Source: JAUIAI01 sp963976885 (GTDB lineage: Bacteria > Pseudomonadota > Gammaproteobacteria > Burkholderiales > Burkholderiaceae_E). Taken from it: DNA of 9,709 nt. Below the pieces are notes generated by a model. The model did not search any database. It was not told the DNA's origin and saw only the letters and a list, made by a program, of their open reading frames with translations. Of this stretch, positions 1 to 7,062 are shown one piece after another (position 1 is the stretch's first letter; every line of letters starts with the position of its first letter). The stretch lies in contig CAXBNM010000176.1 in assembly GCA_963976885.1 (NCBI GenBank), forward strand, positions 1-9,709. Reading direction: 5' to 3'. The position numbers and the translations under genes are program-made.

Positions 1-1430
1 CCTTCGCGACCGCGCGCGGGGTGATCGATGCGGTCGTATGCGGCGAGCAGTTCGAAGGGCTCGCCGATGCGGCTCTCGACCTCAATGATCTGACCCAGTC
101 CGCCGCGGGTACGACCCTGGCCACCGGAGTCACTGCGAAACTCCTTGCGCCAGAACAGCAGCGGGGTGATCTGTTCGGCAATTTCTACCGGTGTGCCTTT
201 GACGCCGGACGGATAAGCGGTGGCCGACAAGCCGTCGGACTGTGGTCGCGCGCCGGTGCCACCGTTGGAGGTGAAGGCCATCGAGAAACCGTAGTTGCCG
301 CCCTGACCCGACTTGAGTTTGCCGCGGACATTGAGGTTCCAGATGCACGAGGTGCCTTCGGCAGGGACTTGTTCGGGGATGGCCTGATGCAGGCAGCCAA
401 ACACCACATCGGGCAACATCTGGCCGATGATGTGACGCGACGCCACCGCCGCCGGTTTGGGTGCGTTGACAATGCTGCCCTCGGGCGCCGAAACCGTCAG
501 TGGTTTGAGCGAGCCGGCGTTTTTGGGAATGCGTGAACCGACGATGCACGACAAGCCGAACACGGTGTAGGCGGTGCAGTAAGCCATCGGTACGTTGATG
601 CCCCGACTGACCATTGCGTCGGTGCCGGTGTAATCAACATGAATGCCGTTGTCGCTCACCGTGACGGTGGCGGTCAGTGCAACCGGTGCGTCGTAGCCAT
701 CGGTAACCATCGTGTTGGTCCAGCTGCCTTTGGGCAGGCGCGCAATTTCTTCCAGCACCGCTTGTTCGGAGCGGTCGCAAATGTGATCGCCCAGCGCTTC
801 CAGATCTTCGAGGGCAAACTCGCTCATCATTTCGGTCAGGCGCTGGCAACCCACATCATTGCAACCGAGCAAGGCATAGGTGTCGCCGACCGTATCGACC
901 GGCAAGCGCGTGTTGGCGCGAATCATGGCCAGCAAGGTTTCATTGACCTCGCCCGCGTCCACCAGCTTGAGCATCGGGATGTACAAGCCTTCCATGAACA
1001 CATCGGTACCGTCGGGGCCAAAGCCGATGCCGCCGATGTCGATAATGTGGCTGGTGCAGGAGAACAAACCAATGAGCTTGCCGTTATGAAAGCACGGCGT
1101 GGTGATGACGAAGTCGTTGAGGTGGCCGGTGCCCATCCACGGGTCGTTGGTGATGTAGGCATCACCGTCGCGCATGTTCTCAAGGCCGAAGTGGGCAATG
1201 AAGTGCTGCACCGATTCGGCCATCGAGTTCACATGCCCCGGCGTGCCGGTCACCGCTTGCGCAAGCATGCGGCCCCGGCAATCAAACACACCTGCCGACA
1301 AGTCACCGGCTTCGCGCACGATCGGTGAGAACGCGGTGCGCAACAGGGTTTGCGCTTGTTCTTCAACAATGGCAATCAGCCGGTTCCACATGATCTGCCG
1401 TTGCAGATCGGTTCTGGATTCTTCTTTCAT
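1..1430 (-). CDS. hyuB: HyuB, hydantoinase B/oxoprolinase family subunit (3'-partial)
   Basis: The minus strand is open without a stop from the ATG at 1430 to the left edge, giving 476 residues beginning MKEESRTDLQRQIMWNRL. Family features are the N-terminal 'RTAFSPIVREAGDLSAGVFD' block, 'ITNDPWMGTGHLNDF' near residue 100, 'TSHIIDIGG' near 127, and 'GGQGRTRGGLGQ' near 447. The reading ends in 'DHPARGREG', which in this family precedes the last 50 to 100 residues, so the C-terminus lies outside the window. In the family, the B subunit pairs with HyuA to open a cyclic amide such as a hydantoin or 5-oxoproline in the cytoplasm at the cost of ATP. No signal peptide or membrane segment is seen. 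The start overlaps the hyuA stop as TGATG, and AAGGA (1437-1441) lies six bases upstream, so translation is probably coupled. The GHLND variant replaces the THLPD-like motif I associate with many members, so the true substrate is open. Family assignment is firm; substrate is not. Confidence 0.95.
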   Translation of the reverse strand, partial: MKEESRTDLQRQIMWNRLIAIVEEQAQTLLRTAFSPIVREAGDLSAGVFDCRGRMLAQAVTGTPGHVNSMAESVQHFIAHFGLENMRDGDAYITNDPWMGTGHLNDFVITTPCFHNGKLIGLFSCTSHIIDIGGIGFGPDGTDVFMEGLYIPMLKLVDAGEVNETLLAMIRANTRLPVDTVGDTYALLGCNDVGCQRLTEMMSEFALEDLEALGDHICDRSEQAVLEEIARLPKGSWTNTMVTDGYDAPVALTATVTVSDNGIHVDYTGTDAMVSRGINVPMAYCTAYTVFGLSCIVGSRIPKNAGSLKPLTVSAPEGSIVNAPKPAAVASRHIIGQMLPDVVFGCLHQAIPEQVPAEGTSCIWNLNVRGKLKSGQGGNYGFSMAFTSNGGTGARPQSDGLSATAYPSGVKGTPVEIAEQITPLLFWRKEFRSDSGGQGRTRGGLGQIIEVESRIGEPFELLAAYDRIDHPARGRE

Positions 1431-3517
1431 CACTTGTCCTTGCGTGTCAGTACGAGGGCGCCACCGGCGTCCACCAGTACGTCAAACTGCGATGACACCA
1501 ATGTCGAGGTGCCTTCTTCCACAACGATGGCCGGCCCTGAGAAGGTGTCGCCGGCGTGCAGCGTGTTGCGCTCGATGATGGCCATCGGCACGCTCTTGCC
1601 CAGATGCGCATCGAAAACCGCTCGGGTCGGTGCACCCGCAACCGGGTTGCGCGCACTGACCGCTGGCAGCGAGCCGGCTGCCGCGCGTGGCGTGGAGACC
1701 GCTACCGACCAACTCATGATTTCGATGGCGGCATCGGGAATGTGACGTTTGAACAGGTGCCGGTAGGTGGCTTCAAAAACTTCCCGGAAGTGCTGCGCAT
1801 CGCCAGCCACGACGGGTCGGTTGGGCAGTTCGATCTGTACCTCGTGGCCTTGACCGGCATAGCGCATGAAGGCGCCGCGTTTTTCCAGAAGCTCGCGTTC
1901 ACCGGCGGCCGAGCGTGCGGCCTGCGTGGCTTCATGGCTCATGGTGTCGAGCAGGCTGTTGGCGCTGTCGGCATCGAATTCATCGAGCAACATGTAGCGG
2001 GAGCGAATCAGTTCGTAAGCAACGGGGGCGCGCAAGAAGCCGATGGCCGAGCCGACGCCGGCACCGTGTGGAATGATGACTCTGGTGATGTTGAGTTTTT
2101 CAGCCAGGCGCGCCGCATGCAAAGGCGCCGCACCGCCGAAGGCAATCAGGGTGCGACTGGCGATGTCGACGCCGCGTTCAATGGCATGCACGCGCGCGGC
2201 ATTGGCCATGTTCTCGTCAACAATTTCGGCCACGCCAAAAGCGGCTTCGATGGCCGTCATCGACAAGGGCTTGCCGATGGTTTGTTCGAGCGCGGTGGCG
2301 GCCTTGTCCGGATACATCGGAATGCGGCCGCCGGCAAAACGCGCCGGGTCAATCTTGCCGAGTACGACATCGCCGTCGGTAACGGTTGGTGCTTCACCAC
2401 CGAGGCCGTAGCAGGCCGGGCCGGGTTCGGAACCGGCGCTTTGCGGGCCGACCTGAATACGGGCCAGCGCATCGACCTGACAGATCGAGCCGCCGCCGGC
2501 ACCGATTTCAATCATCTCGATGACGGGAATGCGCACCGGCAGACCGCTGCCCTTCATGAAGCGGGCCGAGCGATCGACTTCAAAATAGCGCGCCTTCAAT
2601 GGCTCGCCGTTTTCGATCAGGCAGACCTTGGCGGTGGTGCCGCCCATGTCGAAGGAAAGAATCTGATCTTCACCGCGTTCGGCGGCCAGTTCGGCGGCCA
2701 GAATGGCGCCACCGGCCGGGCCGGATTCAACCAGTCGAATCGGAAAGCGGCGAGCCGTGTCGAGGCTGGCCAGATTGCCGCCCGAGGTCATCAGGTGAAT
2801 GGCGCTGTTGTAGCCTTCCTGGGCAAAGCCTTCGGCCAGCCGTTTCAGGTAGCCGGCCATCAGCGGTTGTACATAGGCATTGGCCACCGCCGTGGAGGTG
2901 CGTTCGTACTCGCGCGCTTCGGGGCAGACTTCGCTCGACAGCGTGACTTCTATTTGCGGGCAATGCTCGCGCAGAATTTCGCCGGTGCGAATTTCATGGG
3001 CCGGATTCACATACGAATGCAGGAAGGCAACCGCCACGGCTTCGATGTTCTGTTCGGTCAGTTGGCGGGCAACGGCAATGACGGCTTCTTCATCGAGAGT
3101 GCGCAGCACCGTGCCTTCGGCGTCGACGCGTTCAGGCACCGTGAAGCGCCAGGCTCGTTTGACCAGAGTGGCCGGTTTTTCGATGAAGACATCGTATTGG
3201 TCGTAACGACTCTCGTCGGCAATTTCGAGCGAATCGCGAAAGCCATCGGTGGCGATCAGTGCCGTGCGTGCACCCTTGCGTTCGATGATGGCATTGGTGG
3301 CCAAAGTAGTGCCGTGCAGGAACACATCGATATCGGCGAAGCCAAGCGATGCTTCGGCAAGCACATGCCGCACGCCGGCAATGACAGCCTGCTCGGGCGC
3401 CCGCGGCGTGGTCAACACTTTGGTGGTAATGAGTTGTTCGCCAGCTTGCAAGACGATATCGGTAAAAGTGCCGCCGATATCAGTTGCAACCCGGATCTGT
3501 TCTGAGGCCGTGCTCAA
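1430..3517 (-). CDS. hyuA: HyuA, hydantoinase A/oxoprolinase family ATP-binding subunit
   Basis: A 695-residue protein, the usual length for HyuA (about 650 to 700). The N-terminal phosphate-binding motif DIGGTFTD is at residues 13-20, followed by HGTTLATNAIIERKGA (68-83), ESGPAGG (264-270), a second phosphate motif FDMGGTTAKV (289-298), GAGGGSI near 339, and GSEPGPACYG (362-371). These mark the Hydant_A_N and Hydantoinase_A domains of an actin-like ATPase fold; the last 200 residues are the usual C-terminal domain. In characterised relatives this subunit phosphorylates or activates the ring amide that HyuB then helps hydrolyse (5-oxoprolinase, N-methylhydantoinase; carboxylases such as those for acetone and acetophenone are distant kin). 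Start: TTG at 3517, because GGAGA sits seven bases upstream, an in-frame TGA directly precedes it, and the motif spacing fits. It is cytoplasmic, with no transmembrane segment. It is the first gene of a hyuAB unit with a candidate promoter at 3569-3598. The substrate cannot be told from sequence. Confidence 0.95.
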   Translation of the reverse strand: MSTASEQIRVATDIGGTFTDIVLQAGEQLITTKVLTTPRAPEQAVIAGVRHVLAEASLGFADIDVFLHGTTLATNAIIERKGARTALIATDGFRDSLEIADESRYDQYDVFIEKPATLVKRAWRFTVPERVDAEGTVLRTLDEEAVIAVARQLTEQNIEAVAVAFLHSYVNPAHEIRTGEILREHCPQIEVTLSSEVCPEAREYERTSTAVANAYVQPLMAGYLKRLAEGFAQEGYNSAIHLMTSGGNLASLDTARRFPIRLVESGPAGGAILAAELAAERGEDQILSFDMGGTTAKVCLIENGEPLKARYFEVDRSARFMKGSGLPVRIPVIEMIEIGAGGGSICQVDALARIQVGPQSAGSEPGPACYGLGGEAPTVTDGDVVLGKIDPARFAGGRIPMYPDKAATALEQTIGKPLSMTAIEAAFGVAEIVDENMANAARVHAIERGVDIASRTLIAFGGAAPLHAARLAEKLNITRVIIPHGAGVGSAIGFLRAPVAYELIRSRYMLLDEFDADSANSLLDTMSHEATQAARSAAGERELLEKRGAFMRYAGQGHEVQIELPNRPVVAGDAQHFREVFEATYRHLFKRHIPDAAIEIMSWSVAVSTPRAAAGSLPAVSARNPVAGAPTRAVFDAHLGKSVPMAIIERNTLHAGDTFSGPAIVVEEGTSTLVSSQFDVLVDAGGALVLTRKDK

Positions 3518-3524
3518 TCAAAGT

Positions 3525-3529
3525 TCTCC
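3525..3529 (-). promoter_or_regulatory. Ribosome binding site deciding the TTG start of hyuA
   Basis: Read on the minus strand, GGAGA lies seven bases before the TTG at 3517. The codon just before that TTG is a stop, and the first conserved motif (DIGGTFTD) begins at residue 13. No upstream start is therefore possible, and a downstream ATG would destroy the ATPase fold. Confidence 0.75.
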
Positions 3530-3539
3530 GTGAGGTTGT

Positions 3540-3554
3540 CGCGCCTGCGGCGCG
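3540..3554 (-). other. Small GC-rich inverted repeat in the hyuA leader
   Basis: CGCGCC, a three-base loop, then GGCGCG forms a perfect six-pair stem between the candidate promoter and the hyuA ribosome binding site. It could be an operator half-site pair, a leader hairpin that tunes translation, or chance in GC-rich DNA. No T-run follows, so it is not a terminator. Confidence 0.35.
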
Positions 3555-3568
3555 CTGTCCATGGCCAT

Positions 3569-3598
3569 ACTATACGGAACAATGGGGCGTTTTCGTAA
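3569..3598 (-). promoter_or_regulatory. Candidate sigma-70 promoter of hyuAB
   Basis: On the minus strand TATAGT (3569-3574) matches five of six -10 positions. A weak TTACGA (3593-3598) stands 18 bases upstream as a possible -35 box, matching three of six. It lies 52 bases before the TTG start of hyuA and downstream of a terminator, which is where a promoter is needed. A poor -35 suggests dependence on an activator or low basal expression. Prediction from consensus only. Confidence 0.4.
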
Positions 3599-3730
3599 TG
3601 GTGCGAGGGCCGCTGCATCGCAGCCCTGCCGCGGTGCATCGAGCGTTAGTGCCGGCGCTTTTCGGGTGCGGCCGATCTGCGGTCAGGCTGCCGCTTGCAC
3701 TGTTTTTGTTCGCCGGCTTGCCCGTCAATG

Positions 3731-3763
3731 AAAATCGCCGCGCGAAATTCCCTGCGCGCGGCG
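3731..3763 (-). terminator. Rho-independent terminator after the molybdoenzyme gene
   Basis: A perfect nine-pair stem, CGCCGCGCG (3755-3763 read on the minus strand) with CGCGCGGCG (3736-3744), encloses a ten-base loop. Minus-strand reading then gives ATTTTCATT, a short T-rich tail. It starts 12 bases after the stop codon of the molybdoenzyme gene. Stem strength and position are good; the T-tract is modest. It separates the molybdoenzyme transcript from hyuAB. The remaining spacer (3518-3730) holds only the promoter and hairpin listed, plus a five-pair repeat GCTGC-ATC-GCAGC at 3612-3624. Confidence 0.7.
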
Positions 3764-3775
3764 GCGCAGCTTGCG

Positions 3776-6106
3776 TCAGTCGGCGAAGGGCGGCGGTGAA
3801 AAAACCTTGATTGGCGGCAAGGCCTCATCAAAGCGTTCCATCTGTACCAGACAACTGTGTGCACTGGTGCCTTGTGCCAGCGTTGAGGTGCCAAGGTCGC
3901 GCGTCAGAACGTTGGGGTTGCCATGCACTTCCAGCGGACGATCTTCGGTCGGATCGATCGGATCGAGCCATGCGCCGGTGGGCAGCACCACCACGCCGGG
4001 CCGTACGCTATCGGTAATTACGGCACCGGCCAGACAGGCGCCGCGATCATTGAACACCTTCACGATGTCACCGTCGCTGATGGCACGCGCGGCGGCGTCA
4101 TCGGGGTGAATCCGGATGGCTTCCCGGCCTTTGATCTTGCTGGCGGTGCTGGTGCGACCAAAGTCGTACTGACTGTGCAGACGCGTCACCGGCTGGTTCG
4201 AGTTGAGTGCGAGCGGATAGGTTTTTGAACGCTCGCTGCCGATGAATTCTTGTTTGTCGTTCCAGCGCGCATGGCCGCCCACATCGCTCAGCCCGAAGCC
4301 GGCAATGGTTTCCGAGAAAATTTCCACGCGGCCCGACGGCGTGCGCAGCGGTGCGCCTTCGGGGTCGGCGCGAAAGCGCTCGAGGGTGAACTCGCGCGGC
4401 GCAAAGGCTGAGCGATCCATCCGGTGCACGCCACCGGCCCAGAACGTTTCGAAGTCGGGCAACGCCTGACCGGCCTCGGCGGCGCTGGCGCGGGTTGTGT
4501 CCCACAGGTGCTCAACCCATTGCCGTGCGCTGCGGTTTTCGGTGAATCGTTCTGCAAAGCCGAGCCGCTCCGCCAGGTCGGTGAAAATGGCGTAGTCGTC
4601 GCGAGCCTCGGCGTAGGGCTGCAAGGTCTGGTGCATGGGGGCAAAGCTGGCCTCGGCGGTGCCGCAGGCAAAGTCTTCGCGTTCAAGTGCGGTGGTGGTC
4701 GGAAACACAATATCGGCCAGACGGGCCGTGCTGGTCCAGACCGGCTCATTGACGATGACCGTGCCGGGCTGGCGCCAGGCCTGGCGCAGCCGGTTGAGAT
4801 CCTGGTGGTGATGAAACGGATTGCCGCCGGCCCAGTAGACCAGATCGATTTTCGGATAGGTCAGCGTCTGGCCGTTGAATGGAAAGCTCTCGCCCGGGTT
4901 GAGCAACAGGTCGGCAATGCGGGCGACCGGAATGAAGGTCGATACCGGATTGGTGCCTTGTGGCAATGCCGCCACCGGGAAGGGCAGCTTGTGGCGCCCT
5001 TCAAAACCATAGTTATGGATGCAGCCGTAGCCGTAGCCAACCCCCTGGCCGGGCGCGCCGATGTTGCCAAGCATTGCCGCCAGAGTCGTAATCATCCAGT
5101 AGGGCTGGTCGCCGTGCTCGGTGCGCTGCAAGGACCAGCTTATGGACAGCAGGCAGTTCTCGCGCGCCATGCGCCGGGCCAGCGCCGCGATGCTGGCCGC
5201 ATCGAGGTCGCACAAGGCAGCTGCCCAGGCGGCATCTTTGGGCACGCCGTCGGTGGCGCCGGTCAGGTAGTCGGCAAAGGCGTCGTAGCCGACGCAGTGC
5301 GATTGCAGAAACGCCTTGTCGTGCAGATTCTCGGTGTGCAGCGTGTGGGCCAGGCCAAGCATCAGTGCCACATCGGCATTGGGCCGGATGGGCCACCAGT
5401 CGGCGTCCAGGAAGTCGGCGACATCATCGCGCACCGGGCTCACGCACACCACTTCGACGCCGGCGTCGCGTAAATGCTGCAGCTGATTGCGCGCGGAATG
5501 GTCGCCAATGCCGCCCTGATTGATCTGCATGTTCTTCATGCTGATGCCACCAAAGCTGACGATGAGTTTGGTGTGTTTGGCGACGTCTTCGATGGTCGGT
5601 GATTCGAGCATCAGCGGTTTGGATTCGATGCCCAGAATGCGCGGCAGAATCACGAATGCGGTGCCGGTGGAATAGGACTGCACGGCGCCCGTATAGCCAC
5701 CGAACTGCTTCAGGAACCGGTGCAGCTGGCTCTGGGTGTGATGAAAGCGGCCGGCACTGGCCCAGCCATAGGAGCCGCCGAAAATGCCTTCATTGCCATA
5801 GTTGTCGCGGGTATGAGCCAGCGCTTGCGCGGCCAGATCGAGGGCTTCGTCCCAGGGCACCTCCACGAAGGGCTCGACGCCGCGCCCGGCACCGCCGCTT
5901 TTCCATTGTTTGTCGAGGTAGCCGCGGCGCACGCTCGGCCGCGCCACGCGCACGCCCTTGTGCTGCGAGTCGAGCAGTGACTGCCCGATCGGCGAGGGGT
6001 TGGTATCGGCGGCATCGGGCTGAACCGAGCGCAGCTGATTGGCCTCGGCCTCGAGCCGGTAATTGCCCCAATGGGTACTGGTGAAAGTGGCCGCGCGCCG
6101 GTCCAT
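3776..6106 (-). CDS. Molybdopterin oxidoreductase, BisC/TorA/DMSO reductase family, cytoplasmic type
   Basis: A 776-residue protein, close to the length of biotin sulfoxide reductase and DMSO/TMAO reductases. It opens with FTSTHWGNYRLEAE (8-21), followed by NPSPIGQSLLD (36-46) and GGSYGWASAGRFHHTQSQLH (110-129). Next is YSTG (145-148), where S146 aligns with the serine that ligates molybdenum in DMSO reductase (S147). Y113 and W115 match the active-site Tyr114 and Trp116 of that enzyme. LGNIGAPGQGVGYGYG (346-361) and the C-terminal HGNPNVLTRDLGTSTLAQG bind the two pyranopterin guanine dinucleotides. There is no cysteine cluster for a 4Fe-4S centre. No twin-arginine signal is present, so it should act in the cytoplasm, as BisC does, reducing an S- or N-oxide such as biotin or methionine sulfoxide. 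Start: ATG at 6106 with AGGAGA nine bases upstream. It ends at a hairpin terminator. The Tyr, as far as I recall absent from TorA, favours S-oxides; the substrate is not proven. Confidence 0.93.
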   Translation of the reverse strand: MDRRAATFTSTHWGNYRLEAEANQLRSVQPDAADTNPSPIGQSLLDSQHKGVRVARPSVRRGYLDKQWKSGGAGRGVEPFVEVPWDEALDLAAQALAHTRDNYGNEGIFGGSYGWASAGRFHHTQSQLHRFLKQFGGYTGAVQSYSTGTAFVILPRILGIESKPLMLESPTIEDVAKHTKLIVSFGGISMKNMQINQGGIGDHSARNQLQHLRDAGVEVVCVSPVRDDVADFLDADWWPIRPNADVALMLGLAHTLHTENLHDKAFLQSHCVGYDAFADYLTGATDGVPKDAAWAAALCDLDAASIAALARRMARENCLLSISWSLQRTEHGDQPYWMITTLAAMLGNIGAPGQGVGYGYGCIHNYGFEGRHKLPFPVAALPQGTNPVSTFIPVARIADLLLNPGESFPFNGQTLTYPKIDLVYWAGGNPFHHHQDLNRLRQAWRQPGTVIVNEPVWTSTARLADIVFPTTTALEREDFACGTAEASFAPMHQTLQPYAEARDDYAIFTDLAERLGFAERFTENRSARQWVEHLWDTTRASAAEAGQALPDFETFWAGGVHRMDRSAFAPREFTLERFRADPEGAPLRTPSGRVEIFSETIAGFGLSDVGGHARWNDKQEFIGSERSKTYPLALNSNQPVTRLHSQYDFGRTSTASKIKGREAIRIHPDDAAARAISDGDIVKVFNDRGACLAGAVITDSVRPGVVVLPTGAWLDPIDPTEDRPLEVHGNPNVLTRDLGTSTLAQGTSAHSCLVQMERFDEALPPIKVFSPPPFAD

Positions 6107-6144
6107 GATGATTGCTCTCCTGATTCTATTCGTTGGATCCGCTG

Positions 6145-6150
6145 ACTATA
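6145..6150 (-). promoter_or_regulatory. Possible -10 element before the molybdoenzyme gene
   Basis: TATAGT on the minus strand, 38 bases before the ATG at 6106, is identical to the -10 box proposed for hyuAB. No acceptable -35 box lies 16 to 18 bases upstream. The 68-base gap after the deacylase gene holds only this element, a five-pair repeat overlapping the deacylase stop (6166-6183), and the ribosome binding site (6116-6121). There is no clear terminator, so read-through from the deacylase gene is equally possible. Confidence 0.25.
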
Positions 6151-6174
6151 ACTCGATCGGGTAGGCAGGGCGGT

Positions 6175-6945
6175 TCAACCCTGTTCGGCTATCCCGACCA
6201 GGCGGGGCAGCACGATGCTGATCGATTCGTGAAACACCAGATCGGCGAATTCATCCATCGCCGTGGGTTCGGCATTGATGATGATGATGCGGGCCCCGGC
6301 CCGGGCCGCCAGCGGCACGGCATTGGCCACCGGAAACACCTGCAGTGTCGTGCCCAGCGCCAGCAGCAGATCGGCCTCGCCGGCCAGCTGCATGGCTTTG
6401 TCGATGACCTCGGGCACCAGGGCCTGGCCAAACGAGATGGTGGCGCTTTTCTGAATGCCGCCGCAGTCGAGGCAGGGCGGGTCGGCTTCGCCGGCGCGTA
6501 CCCGCTCCAGCACCTGCGGCATGGGGGTGCGCAAGCCGCACGCCATGCAGACAACCTCGCGCATCGTGCCGTGTACCTCGACGACTTGTTCGGCGCTGTT
6601 GCCGGCCTGCTGGTGCAGCCCATCGATGTTCTGGGTGATGAGTCCGTGCAATTGCCCGCGCCGCTCAAGTTCAACCAGGGCCAGATGGCCGGCATTGGCC
6701 TGGGCGGTCCAGGCGGTGTGTTCGAGCCGGCCTTGCCAGGCCTGTCGGCGCACCTCGGGGTCGGCCATGTAGTGATGAATGTCGGATTGCTTTTCCGCCG
6801 CCGGGTTGCGAGTCCACAGGCCCTGCGGCCCCCGAAAATCAGGAATGCCCGAGTCGGTGGAAATGCCGGCGCCGGTCAGTGCCACCACGCGCTGGGCGCT
6901 GGCCAGCCACTGGCGGGCGGTGTCGATCTGTGCGTTCAGGTTCAT
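6175..6945 (-). CDS. Sir2-family NAD-dependent protein deacylase
   Basis: From the ATG at 6945 the protein has 256 residues and is a complete sirtuin. GAGISTDSGIPDFRG (25-39) binds NAD, TQNIDGLH (104-111) is the ribose/acyl site, and H125 in VEVHG is the catalytic base. C133/C136 and C158/C161 form the zinc site. SATISFGQALVPEV (167-180), LGTTLQVFP (197-205) and IINAEPTAMD (222-231) complete the Rossmann fold. It removes acyl groups from lysines in cytoplasmic proteins, making nicotinamide and O-acyl-ADP-ribose. FGQ replaces the FGE of CobB, and I see no Tyr-x-x-Arg desuccinylase pair, so it belongs to a sirtuin clade apart from CobB; as I recall, similar sequences are common in actinobacteria. 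An ATG at 7023 would add 26 residues. I prefer 6945 because GGAG (6954-6957) stands eight bases upstream and the extension is low-complexity and crosses a strong hairpin. Protein targets are unknown; the metabolic and redox genes alongside do not reveal them. Confidence 0.94.
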   Translation of the reverse strand: MNLNAQIDTARQWLASAQRVVALTGAGISTDSGIPDFRGPQGLWTRNPAAEKQSDIHHYMADPEVRRQAWQGRLEHTAWTAQANAGHLALVELERRGQLHGLITQNIDGLHQQAGNSAEQVVEVHGTMREVVCMACGLRTPMPQVLERVRAGEADPPCLDCGGIQKSATISFGQALVPEVIDKAMQLAGEADLLLALGTTLQVFPVANAVPLAARAGARIIIINAEPTAMDEFADLVFHESISIVLPRLVGIAEQG

Positions 6946-6953
6946 GCGCCTGG

Positions 6954-6957
6954 CTCC
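6954..6957 (-). promoter_or_regulatory. Ribosome binding site supporting the short deacylase start
   Basis: GGAG on the minus strand lies eight bases before the ATG at 6945. The alternative ATG at 7023 has no recognisable Shine-Dalgarno sequence directly before it. The first conserved sirtuin motif follows about 24 residues after the 6945 start, the usual distance. Confidence 0.6.
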
Positions 6958-6979
6958 GTGTGTGGCATTGTTCGGTTGG

Positions 6980-7014
6980 CCGGTGGTGGCAGGCCCGACG
7001 CCGACCACCACCGG
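6980..7014 (-). other. Perfect ten-pair hairpin upstream of the deacylase gene
   Basis: CCGGTGGTGG (7005-7014 on the minus strand) and CCACCACCGG (6980-6989) form an uninterrupted stem around a 15-base loop. It ends about 22 bases before the ribosome binding site of the deacylase gene. No T-run follows. It may be an operator palindrome, an mRNA stability element protecting the upstream ABC transcript, or a leader structure controlling the deacylase. Chance formation of a ten-pair GC-rich stem here is unlikely but not excluded. Confidence 0.5.
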
Positions 7015-7033
7015 TCCGAGCATTCTGCCAGTG

Positions 7034-7059
7034 CCGGCGCTCGGTGCCGAAAGCGCCGG
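7034..7059 (-). terminator. Hairpin just after the permease stop (weak or Rho-assisted terminator)
   Basis: On the minus strand CCGGCGCT (7052-7059), a ten-base loop and AGCGCCGG (7034-7041) form a perfect eight-pair stem. It begins three bases after the permease stop codon. The sequence after it (CACTGGCAGAATG) has no T-run. It could protect the 3' end of the ABC message or partly uncouple the deacylase gene rather than end transcription alone. Confidence 0.45.
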
Positions 7060-7062
7060 GGC

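Noticed and set aside
21..1328. Plus-strand frames at 21-536 and 639-1328
   Set aside because: They lie opposite the continuous hyuB reading frame, which runs from 1430 to the edge with family motifs throughout.
1556..3505. A 649-codon open frame on the plus strand opposite hyuA
   Set aside because: It mirrors hyuA almost end to end and shows no motif. hyuA itself carries full family motifs in order, so this is a codon-bias shadow.
4424..5473. A 349-codon open frame on the plus strand opposite the molybdoenzyme gene
   Set aside because: No conserved motif, atypical composition, and wholly inside a well-supported gene.
6166..6183. A five-pair inverted repeat CAGGG/CCCTG overlapping the sirtuin stop
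   Set aside because: The stem is too short and there is no T-run, so it is not a credible terminator.
6273..6290. A short GAT trinucleotide run within the sirtuin gene
   Set aside because: It encodes the isoleucine-rich beta strand of the Rossmann fold (IIIIN). Codon repetition explains it.
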